The notes under the pieces: generated by a model | Databases searched by the model: none | Told to the model about the DNA's origin: nothing | Seen by the model: only the letters and a program-made list of their open reading frames with translations | Position numbers and translations under genes: made by a program | In this document: in pieces, positions 37,366 through 45,620 of the stretch | Layout: every line of letters starts with the position of its first letter | Position numbering within the stretch: position 1 is the first letter of the stretch | Source of the DNA: DASUPK01 sp963815665 | GTDB taxonomy: Bacteria; Actinomycetota; Thermoleophilia; Solirubrobacterales; 70-9 | DNA: 64,000 nt | NCBI GenBank assembly: GCA_963815665.1 | Contig: CAWFHN010000013.1 | Location: forward strand, 682,001-746,000 | Direction: 5' to 3'

Positions 37366-37793
37366 GCGACGGGTGCGAATCTCAGTGAGTGATGCAGACG
37401 GGCGAGCCTGGATCCCCAGCCGGCGCCCGCGATCGCGGTAGGTCCGGCGGTGTTCGTGGCGGCCGGCTCTGTCGCGGTCTCCACGACAGTCACGCGCGAC
37501 CCGCCCGGCAGGGCCTCGATCGTGAACTCGACGAAGGTCTCGCCCTCACCGGGGCGAGACCAGGTGAAGGCGAATCTCTCGCCCTCCTCGAGGGTCTCGA
37601 CGGTTCCGGCGCGCTGGTCGTCGCCGTCGCGGACCGCGATCTCGCCGCCCTCCACGAGATCCAGCTCGACCTCGGGGGCCATCCACTCCTCGAGGCGGTC
37701 CTCGTCGGTGAGGGCCTCCCAGACCTCCTCCGGGGTAGCCTCGACGAGGGTCTCGCGTTCAACCCACCGTGCCTTCTGGTCTCGCAACTCCAT
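37362..37793 (-). CDS. SRPBCC/AHSA1-domain protein
   Basis: A 143-residue START-like protein: WVERETLVEATPEEVWEALT, then LEEWMAPEVELDLVEGGEI and the C-terminal LARLHHSLRFAPVA. AHSA1-like proteins bind hydrophobic ligands; which one is unknown. Gene order, overlap with the downstream ArsR and shared promoter suggest an autoregulated ligand-response pair. A -10-like TAGCAT (37807-37802) ends 8 bases before the start, consistent with a leaderless transcript. Confidence 0.87.
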   Translation of the reverse strand: MELRDQKARWVERETLVEATPEEVWEALTDEDRLEEWMAPEVELDLVEGGEIAVRDGDDQRAGTVETLEEGERFAFTWSRPGEGETFVEFTIEALPGGSRVTVVETATEPAATNTAGPTAIAGAGWGSRLARLHHSLRFAPVA

Positions 37794-37801
37794 AGTTGCC
37801 T

Positions 37802-37807
37802 ATGCTA
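37802..37807 (-). promoter_or_regulatory. -10 TAGCAT, leaderless start of SRPBCC-ArsR operon
   Basis: On the minus strand TAGCAT ends 8 bases before the ATG at 37793. Confidence 0.4.
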
Positions 37808-37818
37808 TCGTAGATCAC

Positions 37819-37834
37819 GCAATCAATTGGTTGC
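37819..37834. promoter_or_regulatory. 16-bp near-perfect palindrome, probable ArsR operator
   Basis: GCAATCAATTGGTTGC differs from its reverse complement by one base pair. It covers the -35 area of the SRPBCC-ArsR operon and lies 22 bases before the clpP start, so both genes may be affected. Confidence 0.55.
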
Positions 37835-37855
37835 ACATCCAAAGAGGAGGTCTTG

Positions 37856-38482
37856 ATGCCGCTGGTCCCCATGGTCGTCGAGCAGAGCGCCCGCGGTGAG
37901 CGCTCCTTCGACATCTACTCCCGCCTGCTCGGCGAGCGGGTCATCTTCCTCGGCTCGGCGATCGACGACCAGGTCGCGAACCTGATCGTCGCCCAGATCA
38001 TCCATCTGGAGTCGGAGGACCCCGACAAGGACATCTCCCTCTACATCAATTCGCCCGGCGGGGTCGTCTATTCCGGCATGGCGATCTACGACGCCATGCA
38101 GTTCGTCAAGCCCGACGTGCGGACCATCTGTTACGGCATCGCCATGTCGATGGGCGCGCTGCTGCTCGCCGGCGGCGCGAAGGGCAAGCGATCGGCGCTG
38201 CCGAACTCGCGAATCCTGATCCACCAGCCGAGCGGCGGCTTCGAGGGCGTCGCGTCCGACATCGAGATCCACGCCCGTGAGACGCTCGACCTCCGCGACC
38301 GCCTGGACGCGATCTACGCCAAGCACACCGGCAAGTCCAAGAAGCAGGTGCACGAGGACATGGACCGCGACCGCTTCTTCAAGGCGAACGAGGCCGCGGA
38401 GTACGGGCTGATCGACAGCGTGATCGAGCAGCGCGAGCTGGAGCTGCGGCGGACCGGCTTCGGAGCGCAGAACGGGAACTAG
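37856..38482 (+). CDS. clpP: ATP-dependent Clp protease proteolytic subunit
   Basis: A 208-residue ClpP. The catalytic triad is visible: Ser98 in GIAMSMGALLLAGG, His123 in SRILIHQPSGG and Asp172 in DRDRFFKANEAAEYG. INSPGGVVYSGMAIYD is the usual strand-helix. It forms tetradecamers that degrade proteins delivered by ClpX/ClpC. GAMSMGA-type instead of the more common GQAASMGA context at the Ser is a mild variant, not a loss. AGGAGG lies 7 bases before the ATG; a TTG 3 bases upstream is also possible. It is convergent with the MmcQ-like gene, directly abutting. Confidence 0.95.
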   Translation: MPLVPMVVEQSARGERSFDIYSRLLGERVIFLGSAIDDQVANLIVAQIIHLESEDPDKDISLYINSPGGVVYSGMAIYDAMQFVKPDVRTICYGIAMSMGALLLAGGAKGKRSALPNSRILIHQPSGGFEGVASDIEIHARETLDLRDRLDAIYAKHTGKSKKQVHEDMDRDRFFKANEAAEYGLIDSVIEQRELELRRTGFGAQNGN

Positions 38483-38845
38483 CTACTCGCCGTGCCAGCC
38501 GAGGGCGCGTCGTCGGGCTCGCGGCAGCTTGCTCACGACCAGGTCGTATGAGTCCCCGATCATGTCGCGGACGGCGCCGTCGGGGATCGAGCCGTCGATG
38601 ATCACGGTGTTCCAGTGACGCTTGTTGAGGTGGTACCCGGGAATCACCGCGGCGTGCGCCCCGCGGAGCGCCTCGGCGAGCTCGGGGTCACACTTGACGC
38701 TCACCCGAAGCGAGTCCGAATCGAGCTGGGAGAGGGCGAACATCTTTCCGGCGACCTTGAACACCGAGGTCTCCGGGTTGAATGGGAACGTCTCCTCCGC
38801 GCCGGTGAACGAGAGGCAGTGATCGCGAAGCTCGGCGGGAGTCAT
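38483..38845 (-). CDS. MmcQ/YjbR family protein
   Basis: A 120-residue protein of the YjbR/MmcQ fold: LRDHCLSFTGAEETFPFNPE, VFKVAGKMFALSQLDSDSLR, CDPELAEALRG and GYHLNKRHWNTVIIDG are characteristic. The fold resembles DNA-binding type II secretion chaperones, and the role is unknown. It directly follows the SRPBCC gene at 38849 on the same strand, three bases apart, and ends against the clpP stop. Confidence 0.9.
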   Translation of the reverse strand: MTPAELRDHCLSFTGAEETFPFNPETSVFKVAGKMFALSQLDSDSLRVSVKCDPELAEALRGAHAAVIPGYHLNKRHWNTVIIDGSIPDGAVRDMIGDSYDLVVSKLPRARRRALGWHGE

Positions 38846-38848
38846 CGC

Positions 38849-39304
38849 CTAGTTCAGCATCCGCTCCACGTCCTCGAGCACCCGGCTGAAGCCGCGGTTG
38901 AGCACCGGCTGCCAGACGAGCTCCTGCAGGCCGCCCACCACCGGCGTCGGGACCGTGAAGCTGGATCGCCAGTCGACCCTGGTCGCCTCGCCCTCCGGCG
39001 CCAGCTTGATCGAGCCTCCGTGATGCTCGAAGGGAACGTTGAGCTTGACGATCAGGTAGTCGAGTCGCGCGGGGCGGTCGTACGCGGTGATCTCCTCGTC
39101 GAAGCTGAGCGGCCGGACCTTGACCCGGCGGAGCGCGCCGACGCCGTTGGGCGGTGGATCGCCCTCGCGGATCAGCTCCGAGCCGCTGATTCCGCGAAAG
39201 CGGTCGTAGTGGGCGTGGTCGGCGAGGAGGTCGAAGATCGCCTCAGGGGGAGCCGGGATCGTTCGTGTGACGTGGACGGTCCGCATCTCCTCAGGCTCCG
39301 GCAA
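38849..39304 (-). CDS. SRPBCC (polyketide cyclase-like) protein
   Basis: A 151-residue START-like protein: VHVTRTIPAPPEAIFDLLAD, HAHYDRFRG and the C-terminal LQELVWQPVLNRGFSRVLED. It probably binds a lipid or small hydrophobic ligand. The ATG at 39304 lies inside the 3' end of the HAD gene (overlap of 14 bases), so HAD, SRPBCC and MmcQ-like genes form one minus-strand operon. A second ATG at about 39286 is possible. Confidence 0.82.
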   Translation of the reverse strand: MPEPEEMRTVHVTRTIPAPPEAIFDLLADHAHYDRFRGISGSELIREGDPPPNGVGALRRVKVRPLSFDEEITAYDRPARLDYLIVKLNVPFEHHGGSIKLAPEGEATRVDWRSSFTVPTPVVGGLQELVWQPVLNRGFSRVLEDVERMLN

Positions 39305-40103
39305 GGGTCGAGACGATCGCCTCGTAGACGCCGTCGCCCATCCGCCCCTCGGTCACGGTGACGTTGGGACGACCCGCGATCGCCTCCCGCAGCCCCGGGT
39401 CGCGCTCCGGGCCGTTGGCGGGGACGAAGAAGGCACCGACCACCTCCGCGACATCGAGGTCCTCGACCGAGTCGCCGATGGCGATGCACTCGTCGGGCGC
39501 GTAACCGCGTGCCCGCATGTGGAAGACGACTGCGTTGGCCTTGCTGGCCGCCTCGGGAAGCAGGTGGTAGGCGTGCGCCGGCCCCTCGATTCCGTCCATC
39601 GGAGCAAAGATCGCACCGTTGTCGATCAGGCGCAGCCCGGTATGTCCCCGCTCGCCCAGCAGGCCGTTGGCCTCGGCGACGTCGATCTTCCCCTTGAAGA
39701 GCAGCGACAGCTCGCGCTGGCGATGCCAGGGGCTGTGCCATTCGAGCTTCCCTCGGAAGTGATCGAAGAGCTCGTCGGGGATGCCCCGATCGACCATCGT
39801 CTCGGCCAGGGTCTTGCCGGGCTCGCTCTCGGCGTCGCCGACCAGGACCGTCTTCTCACCGTCTATGACCACGGCGCAGCCGACCTCGTAGATGTAGGAG
39901 CGCTGGCCCATCAGCCGCGCGTCCTCGAGCACCTGGGCCTCGCGGCGGCCCGATTTGACGACGAGCTCGACGCCGGCTCGGTGACAGGCCTCGATTGCCC
40001 GGGCCTGGAGCATGGAGAACTCCCCCTCGGAGTCGCGGAAGAGCGACCCCCAGCGACCGAGCAGGGTTCCGTCGAGGTCGGTGTAGACGCAGCGGAGGGC
40101 CAA
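39291..40103 (-). CDS. HAD-IIB (Cof-type) phosphatase
   Basis: About 270 residues. Motif I is YTDLDGTLLGRWG near residues 6-18, motif III Lys occurs in the EAASKANAVV segment, and motif IV is GDSVEDLDVAEVVGAFF. The long cap between residues 85 and 190 is of the C2 type, as in sugar phosphatases and mannosyl-3-phosphoglycerate phosphatase. The substrate is unknown, but a sugar phosphate or related compatible-solute precursor is plausible. The TTG at 40103 was chosen because TACGGT (40115-40110) ends 6 bases before it and the family begins there; the open frame upstream is shadow. Confidence 0.8.
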   Translation of the reverse strand: MALRCVYTDLDGTLLGRWGSLFRDSEGEFSMLQARAIEACHRAGVELVVKSGRREAQVLEDARLMGQRSYIYEVGCAVVIDGEKTVLVGDAESEPGKTLAETMVDRGIPDELFDHFRGKLEWHSPWHRQRELSLLFKGKIDVAEANGLLGERGHTGLRLIDNGAIFAPMDGIEGPAHAYHLLPEAASKANAVVFHMRARGYAPDECIAIGDSVEDLDVAEVVGAFFVPANGPERDPGLREAIAGRPNVTVTEGRMGDGVYEAIVSTLAGA

Positions 40104-40109
40104 GGCGCA

Positions 40110-40115
40110 ACCGTA
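40110..40115 (-). promoter_or_regulatory. -10 TACGGT, leaderless start of HAD gene
   Basis: On the minus strand TACGGT ends 6 bases before the TTG at 40103. Confidence 0.35.
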
Positions 40116-40164
40116 TTGGGGTCTATGCGAGGGTGCTCCGCAGGCGGAGCCCAGAAGCAACCCG

Positions 40165-40170
40165 TTTAAT
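40165..40170 (+). promoter_or_regulatory. folP: -10 TTTAAT, decides folP start
   Basis: TTTAAT directly precedes the GTG at 40171, so that codon would lie upstream of the transcript start; the GTG at 40177, 6 bases away, is then the natural leaderless start. Confidence 0.45.
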
Positions 40171-40176
40171 GTGGGC

Positions 40177-41037
40177 GTGGCATCGCTATGGCAGCTGAAG
40201 GGCCTGGCGCTCGACCTCGAGAGTCCCGTCGGGGTCGGAATCGTCAACGTCACCGACGACTCGATGTTCGAGGGAGCACGGAGCGGTACCCCCGACCAGG
40301 CGATAGAGGACGGGGTCGCCTTGGCGGATGCCGGCTTCGAGATGCTCGACGTGGGGGCGGTCGCCGCACGCAGCGGACCACCGGTGCCGGCCGAGGAGGA
40401 GGCGGAGCGGCTGGTTCCCGCAATCGAAGGACTCGCCACACGGACCGAGTTGCCTCTCTCCGCCGACACCTTCTCCCCCGCCGTCGCACGCGCCGCCCTC
40501 GACGCCGGCGCGGTGGCCATCAACGACATCGGGGGTGGCAGCGACGAGATGTTCGAGCTCGCCGCCGAGGCCGGCTGCGGGCTGGTGCTCATGCACATCG
40601 AGGGACCTCCGCGAGAGGACCGTCCCATCGCGCGCTACGACGACCCCGTCGAGCACCTGCGCGGATGGTTTGAGAGCCGCATCGAGGCCGCCCGGGACCG
40701 GGGCGTCGCCGAGGAGCAGATCGCGATCGACCCCGGGCTTGACTTCGACCTGTCGCTGGAGGACGACGTGGAGGTGCTGCACCGGCTCGGGGAGCTCAAG
40801 GAGCTCGGCCGGCCGCTGTACGTCTCGCTCTCCCGCAAGGACTTCCTCGGTGCGCTCCTGGCCGGGTCCTGGGAGTCCCGGCTGCCCGCCCCCGACCGCG
40901 AATGGGCCACCGCAGCGGCGACCGCGCTCGCTGTGAGCGCCGGCGCGGACCTGTTGCGGCTGCACGACGCCAGCGCGCTGCAGGCGATGCGGATCGCGGC
41001 GGCGATCGAGGCGCCGCGCGGAGCACACGTTGGCTAG
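40177..41037 (+). CDS. folP: Dihydropteroate synthase
   Basis: About 286 residues, a TIM-barrel enzyme joining p-aminobenzoate to dihydropterin pyrophosphate in folate synthesis. GIVNVTDDSMFEGARSG corresponds to the first loop, DAGFEMLDVGAVAARSG to the usual GAxIIDVGGESTRPG, SADTFSPAVARAALDAGA to the substrate Asp-Thr segment, and AINDIGGGSD, LMHIEG and IDPGLDFD follow. Several signature positions deviate (DVGAVAARSGPP instead of DVGGESTRPG), so the loop that binds pABA is altered. The 3' end overlaps the helicase start by 8 bases. Confidence 0.85.
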   Translation: MASLWQLKGLALDLESPVGVGIVNVTDDSMFEGARSGTPDQAIEDGVALADAGFEMLDVGAVAARSGPPVPAEEEAERLVPAIEGLATRTELPLSADTFSPAVARAALDAGAVAINDIGGGSDEMFELAAEAGCGLVLMHIEGPPREDRPIARYDDPVEHLRGWFESRIEAARDRGVAEEQIAIDPGLDFDLSLEDDVEVLHRLGELKELGRPLYVSLSRKDFLGALLAGSWESRLPAPDREWATAAATALAVSAGADLLRLHDASALQAMRIAAAIEAPRGAHVG

Positions 41038-43325
41038 TCGTGCCGTTGCCGGCGGGGCCTGGGAGCCGGCCCTCGGACCGGCCCGCAAGGATGGGCGCCT
41101 GGTCGCCGAGTCGGCCGAGCCCGCGACGATGGCCAAGCTCACCGGCCTGCCCGATTCGCTCGATCCGGCGCTGGCGGAGGCGCTGTCGGGGGCCGGGATC
41201 GAGTCGCTCTATTCCCACCAGGCGGCCGCCTACGAGACGGCTCGCAGCTCCCACCTGATCCTGACCAGCGGCACGGCCTCCGGGAAGTCGCTGTCGTTCA
41301 ACCTGCCCGTGCTCCATGGCATCGCCGGGGAGCCCAAGCGCCGGGCCTTCTACCTGTACCCGACCAAGGCCCTGGCCCAGGACCAGGCCCGGAAGCTCGG
41401 CGAGCTGCGCCCGCCCGGTCTGCGCGAGGCGATCTACGACGGCGACACCCCGCGCGAGGACCGCCCTTCGATCCGCCGCCGGGCCAATCTGGTCCTGACC
41501 AACCCCGACATGCTCAACGTCGGAGTCCTCCCGCATCACAAGCGCTGGGGAGACTTCCTCGCCAACCTCGGATGGGTGGTGGTCGACGAGGCGCACACCT
41601 ACCGGGGCGTCTTCGGCTCCCACGTCGCGAACGTCCTGCGGCGACTGCGGCGCGTGGCGCGGATCTACGGCGCCGAGCCTCGGTTCATCCTGGCCTCGGC
41701 CACGATCGCCAATCCCGGCGAGCTCGCCGAGCGGCTCACCGGCCTGCCCTTCGAGCTGCTCGATGACGACGGCGCCCCTCAGGCAGGTCGCGAGATCGCG
41801 ATGTGGAACCCGCCGGTGATCGAGCAGCACACGATGACGCGGCGCTCGCCGGTCTCCGAGGCGGCCGACCTACTGGTGGAGCTCGTCTCCCGCGGCGTTC
41901 GGACGATCTGCTTCATGCAGAGCCGCCGCGGCATCGAGCTGATCAATCGCTTCGCCTCGATGAGGCTCGCCGAGGAGGGCAAGGGCGGCCTGGCGGACCG
42001 CATCGCCCCCTACCGGGCGGGATACACGCCGCATCAGCGCCGCGAGATCGAGGCGCAGCTCTCCTCCGGCGACCTGCTCGCGGTCGCGGCGACGAATGCG
42101 CTCGAGCTGGGAATCGACGTGGGCGAGCTCGACGCGGCGATCTGCGTGAACTTCCCAGGCACCGTCGCCAGCCTCAGGCAGATGTGGGGCCGCGCGGGCC
42201 GCCGCCGTCGCGGGCTCGCCGTCTACGTCGCGGGGGAGGATGCCCTCGACCAGTTCTTCTGCCGCCATCCCGACGAGTTCCTGGAGCGGCCGGTCGAGGC
42301 GGCGATCCTCGACCACCGCTCGGAGCAGATCCAGATGCAGCACCTGCTCGCGGCCGCCTACGAGTCCCCGCTCGGGCCCGATGACGACGAGATCCTCGGC
42401 GCGGGTTGGCAGGAGCGGGCGGAGCGGCTCGTGACCGCCGGTGAGCTGCGGCGCGGGCGGGGCGAGCGCTACCTCACCCGCACCGGCGACTTCGTGGCAG
42501 GGCGGATCGCCCTGCGCTCCTCATCGGCCGACAGCGTCGCGGTCGTCGACTCCTCCTCCGGGGAGATGCTCGGCAACGTCGAGGCGGAGCGCGCCTTCTC
42601 CACCGTCCACCCGGGCGCGATCTACCTCCACCTGGGGCGCTCCTACGAGGTCGCCGAGCTCGACGTCGGCTCCCGGCGCGCGATGGTGAAGCCCTTCGAG
42701 GGCGACTACTACACCCAGGTGAAGAAGGAGACGGAGGTCTACGTCGAGGGCATCGAGAGCGCAGCGGCGGGCGCTCGGGGTCGAGCTCAGCTTCGGCACG
42801 GTCTCGGTATCCGAGCAGGTGATCGCCTACCAGCGCAAGCGACTCGGGGACAACAAGGCGATCGACATCGTCGCCCTGGACCTGCCGGAGCAGAACTTCG
42901 TCACCCAGTCGCTCTGGTACGTGATCGGCGACAGGATGGCGGCGGCGCTCCCGAGCGAGGTCCTGCTGGGCGCCCTGCACGCCTCCGAGCACGGTCAGAT
43001 CGCCGTGCTGCCCCTGATCGCGATGTGCGACCGCTGGGACATCGGCGGGCTCTCCACCAACATCCACCACCAGACGGGCTCGCCGACGATCTTCATCTAC
43101 GACGGTCATCCGGGAGGGATCGGGATCACCCGGCTCGGCTACGAGAAGTTCGAGCGGCTCGTCGGCGACGCCGACCGCCTGATCGGCGAGTGCCCCTGCG
43201 ACGACGGCTGCCCGTCCTGCGTGCAGAGCCCGAAGTGCGGCAATCTCAACGAGCACCTCCACAAGGGCGGGGCGCTGGACCTGATGGGGCGGATGCTGGC
43301 CGAGGGCAAGGCCAAGGCGTCGTGA
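41030..43325 (+). CDS. MrfA-like DEAD/DEAH helicase with C-terminal four-Cys domain, frameshifted
   Basis: About 765 residues when repaired. The N-terminal frame has the Q-motif-like SLYSHQAAAYETAR, Walker A SGTASGKSLSFNLP (about residue 81), YLYPTKALAQDQARK, DEAH in VVDEAHTYRG (about 185) and motif VI QMWGRAGRRRRG. The frame then shifts by +1 near 42768: GCGGGCGCTCGGG has one base too many. The second frame continues ALGVELSFGTVSVSEQVIAY and ends with CPCDDGCPSC and KCGNLNEH. The four-Cys C-terminus is that of DUF1998/MrfA helicases that act in mitomycin-type DNA damage repair. It follows folP with overlap, and a SLOG protein starts within its stop (GTGA). Confidence 0.9.
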
Positions 43326-43870
43326 CGCAAAGGGTGCAGATCTCGGTGATCGGAGCGTCCGAGGGCGCCGACGAGATCCTCCGAGACGCGGAGGCCGTCG
43401 GCCGCGGGATCGCCGAGGCCGGCGCCGTGCTGGTCTGCGGCGGCCTCACCGGCGTGATGGAAGCCGCTTCGAGGGGCGCATTCGATGCGGGCGGGACCGT
43501 CCTCGCCGTCCTCCCCACGCTTTCCCCGGCGGACGCCAACCCGTACGTCACCCAGGCGGTCGCGACGGGCACGGGTCACGCCCGCAACCTGGCGGTGGTC
43601 GCCTCGGGGGAGGCCGTGATCGCGGTCGGCGGCGAGTGGGGGACGCTCTCCGAGATCGCCTACGCGCGCAAGCTGGGCCGGCCGGTGTTCGCGATCCAGA
43701 GCTGGACGCTCCGAAACCACGCCGGCACCGACCTGGGGATCGTGGAGGCGGGGAGCCCCGAGGAGGCTGTCAAAGCAGCGCTGTCGAGCGCGATCGTGGA
43801 GTCGAGCTCCGAGGAGCGAACCGAGGCGGCTGACGACGTCCTCGACCAGGCCGACGTCGACCGCAGCTAG
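43322..43870 (+). CDS. TIGR00725/SLOG-like Rossmann protein
   Basis: A 182-residue protein. VQISVIGASEGADEILRDAE, GAVLVCGGLTGVMEAASRGA, the PYVTQAVATGTGHARNL segment and VGGEWGTLSEIAYARKLGRP are hallmarks of TIGR00725, in the SLOG superfamily with the LOG/lysine-decarboxylase-like nucleotide hydrolases (the usual PGGxGTxxE appears as VGGEWGTLSE). A nucleotide or nucleotide-sugar ligand is probable, the reaction unknown. The GTG overlaps the helicase TGA. The acidic C-terminal 30 residues are an extension. Confidence 0.85.
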   Translation: MTQRVQISVIGASEGADEILRDAEAVGRGIAEAGAVLVCGGLTGVMEAASRGAFDAGGTVLAVLPTLSPADANPYVTQAVATGTGHARNLAVVASGEAVIAVGGEWGTLSEIAYARKLGRPVFAIQSWTLRNHAGTDLGIVEAGSPEEAVKAALSSAIVESSSEERTEAADDVLDQADVDRS

Positions 43871-44907
43871 GACGGGTAGCGCGCCCGCAGGGCGAGGATC
43901 GCGAAGGCGTGCGACCAGGCGAGCGGAGTGGTCGAGGTCGGGACCCCGGTGGCGGCATCGACGCGCTCCGGGAGCGTGCCGGTGGGCGTCTCGGCTCGGT
44001 GCAGCTCTTCCAGTAAGCGGTCGGCCGCCCGCGTCTCCCCAAGGTCGACGAGGGCCCAGGCCGACCAGGCGGTCGGAGCCGTCCAGACCTCACCGGGCGT
44101 CCACCCCTCGATCGGGGGAATGCCGTACCGGGTGGACTCCCGGGTCATCTCGAGAAGCGTCTCTCTGACCGCCAGCCGGAGCGCCGGGCGGGGGAAGACT
44201 GTGGCGGCCCACGCGGCCGCGGAGTCGAGCCCTTCGCCTCCCTCCTCGCGAACCAGGCCGCGCGGAGTCAGGAAGTGCAGCTTGATCTCCGCGGCGGGGG
44301 CGCACGCGGCGATCGCGTTGCCAAGCAGGTCTCCGGTGACGTTCTCGCCGTAGTCCTGACGATCGCGCCACGGGAATCGAGGACAACTTCCTTCGGGGAT
44401 CTGCGGCTGTAGTCCCACCTGGCGTTCCGCCATCAAATCCCAGCCGGCGCCATCGCCGGCGGCGGGCCGGCCGGGGACCGGTTCCCCGGTCGCCGGATAG
44501 AAGCGAGCCGCCGCGTCAATGTCGAGGCCGTTGAGGAAACTGCCCAGGACGAATCCCTCGAAATGGAGACCCGCCGCCTGCAGCGCGACCGCCCCGGCTG
44601 CCGCATCTCGCGGCCAGAGGTAGTTCCAGCCGGGGCGATCGCCCGCGATCATGCCCCCGCTCCACGGCTGGGTAAGCGCAAAGAGAACCCGCAGCGAGCG
44701 CTGGTAAAGCCGCCGTGCCCAGGCGGGCGCGGAAGGCCCGAGCGGTCTCGCTTTGTGGAGCCGATGAGGATCGATCAATGCCGCGTCGATGTCCTTGAAC
44801 GGCGCCGGGATCGCGATCGGTATCGGCGTGGGCGGAGCCTCCGCGTCCCCCGAAAGGGACACCGCGACCACCACCGCACACGCGATCGCAACGCAGATCC
44901 GGATCAC
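43867..44907 (-). CDS. Secreted GH15/glucoamylase-like glycoside hydrolase
   Basis: A 346-residue protein. An N-terminal hydrophobic segment (MIRICVAIACAVVVAVSLSG) is a signal peptide. The (alpha/alpha)6 barrel features of GH15 are visible: SLRVLFALTQPWSGGMIAGD, GWNYLWPRDAAAGAVALQAAG (Trp-Pro-Arg-Asp near the substrate), PEGSCPRFPWRDRQDYGENV and IPPIEGWTPGEVWTAPTAWS. The catalytic acid may be the Glu in GWTPGEVW. It probably releases glucose from alpha-glucans or trehalose-like sugars outside the cell. It is shorter than most GH15 enzymes. It is convergent with the SLOG gene (4-base overlap) and divergent from tRNA-Phe. Confidence 0.8.
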   Translation of the reverse strand: MIRICVAIACAVVVAVSLSGDAEAPPTPIPIAIPAPFKDIDAALIDPHRLHKARPLGPSAPAWARRLYQRSLRVLFALTQPWSGGMIAGDRPGWNYLWPRDAAAGAVALQAAGLHFEGFVLGSFLNGLDIDAAARFYPATGEPVPGRPAAGDGAGWDLMAERQVGLQPQIPEGSCPRFPWRDRQDYGENVTGDLLGNAIAACAPAAEIKLHFLTPRGLVREEGGEGLDSAAAWAATVFPRPALRLAVRETLLEMTRESTRYGIPPIEGWTPGEVWTAPTAWSAWALVDLGETRAADRLLEELHRAETPTGTLPERVDAATGVPTSTTPLAWSHAFAILALRARYPS

Positions 44908-44935
44908 CGCCTGGACGCTAGCCTTTGCGCCCTCC

Positions 44936-45008
44936 GGCGAGGTAGCTCAGTTGGTAGAGCACACGACTGAAAATCGTGGTGTCGCCAGTTCGATTCTGGC
45001 CCTCGCCA
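44936..45008 (+). tRNA. tRNA-Phe(GAA)
   Basis: Acceptor GGCGAGG pairs with CCTCGCC at the 3' end, D-arm GCTCAGTTGGTAGAGC, anticodon stem CACGA/TCGTG enclosing CTGAAAA with anticodon GAA, T-arm GCCAG-TTCGATT-CTGGC. Discriminator A; CCA is not encoded. All cloverleaf arms pair without mismatch. 73 bases. Confidence 0.97.
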
Positions 45009-45023
45009 TCTGGATCTGCCGGC

Positions 45024-45503
45024 TCATGCCAATCGGGGCCTGGCCGTCTCCAGCGCATGGGCGCATGAAGCGAGCGCGCTACGAAGCCTCTCCACCTCCT
45101 CCTGCGGCAGGCCCCGAAGCATCTCCGCCTCGATTTCGTCCATGGAGCGGTCGCAGCGCTCGAGCACCTGGCGCCCCTTGGGGGTGACTGACGCACGCAG
45201 CACCCGTCGGTGCTGGGGATCCGGTCGGCGACGCACGAGCCGACGGCGCTCGAGGGCCGAGATCACCAGATTCATCGCCTGCGGGGTGACGAAGGCCCAG
45301 CGCGCCAGCTCCGCACTGGACATGCCATCCCGGTCCCGCAGGACGCTGAGCGCGACATATTCCGTGGTCGTCACGCCGTGGGCACGTGTCACCTCGTCGA
45401 GGCGGGTGCGGACCCGGCGCTCGACGCGGTAGACGAGGTAACCGACGCGCGGGGCGTTCGTCGGGTGTGCCCCGACCAGCGACGCGTTGGCGGCCGGCTT
45501 CAT
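45024..45503 (-). CDS. MarR-family regulator
   Basis: A 159-residue MarR protein with the winged HTH in SSAELARWAFVTPQAMNLVI and ALERRRLVRRRPDPQHRRVL (the DxR wing as PDPQHRRV), and dimerisation helices at both ends. It is divergent from the secreted hydrolase across a cluster of overlapping palindromes (45538-45560), so it probably represses itself and that hydrolase and responds to a small aromatic or lipophilic ligand. TATGGT (45515-45510) ends 6 bases before the ATG at 45503. The C-terminal end reaches almost to tRNA-Phe. Confidence 0.9.
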   Translation of the reverse strand: MKPAANASLVGAHPTNAPRVGYLVYRVERRVRTRLDEVTRAHGVTTTEYVALSVLRDRDGMSSAELARWAFVTPQAMNLVISALERRRLVRRRPDPQHRRVLRASVTPKGRQVLERCDRSMDEIEAEMLRGLPQEEVERLRSALASCAHALETARPRLA

Positions 45504-45509
45504 TCGTCA

Positions 45510-45515
45510 ACCATA
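45510..45515 (-). promoter_or_regulatory. -10 TATGGT, leaderless start of marR gene
   Basis: On the minus strand TATGGT ends 6 bases before the ATG at 45503; a TGGCTT at 45538-45533 is a weak -35, 17 bases upstream. Confidence 0.4.
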
Positions 45516-45537
45516 GGTCGTGGAGTAGACGCAAGCC

Positions 45538-45568
45538 ACTTGACAAGTATCTTGCTACTTACTAGTTT
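45538..45568 (+). promoter_or_regulatory. Hydrolase promoter with overlapping MarR-type palindromes
   Basis: -35 TTGACA (45540-45545), 17 bases, -10 TAGTTT (45563-45568). Overlapping palindromes lie across it: ACTTG-A-CAAGT (45538-45548), CAAG-TAT-CTTG (45544-45554) and AAGTA-N6-TACTT (45545-45560). Bound MarR would block the -35 element. Confidence 0.65.
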
Positions 45569-45620
45569 GCGCGGTGTCAAGGGTCTCTCGAGCTAACGCT
45601 CTACAGGAGGAGAGGACGCC

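Noticed and set aside
40135..40150. GCTCCG-CAGG-CGGAGC hairpin as a terminator
   Set aside because: It lies between divergent genes, where no transcript should end, and has only a 6-bp stem.
41030..43870. A single 946-residue fusion of helicase and SLOG protein
   Set aside because: The frame between about 42770 and 43320 is nonsense; the true helicase end is in another frame and the SLOG protein begins at GTG 43322.
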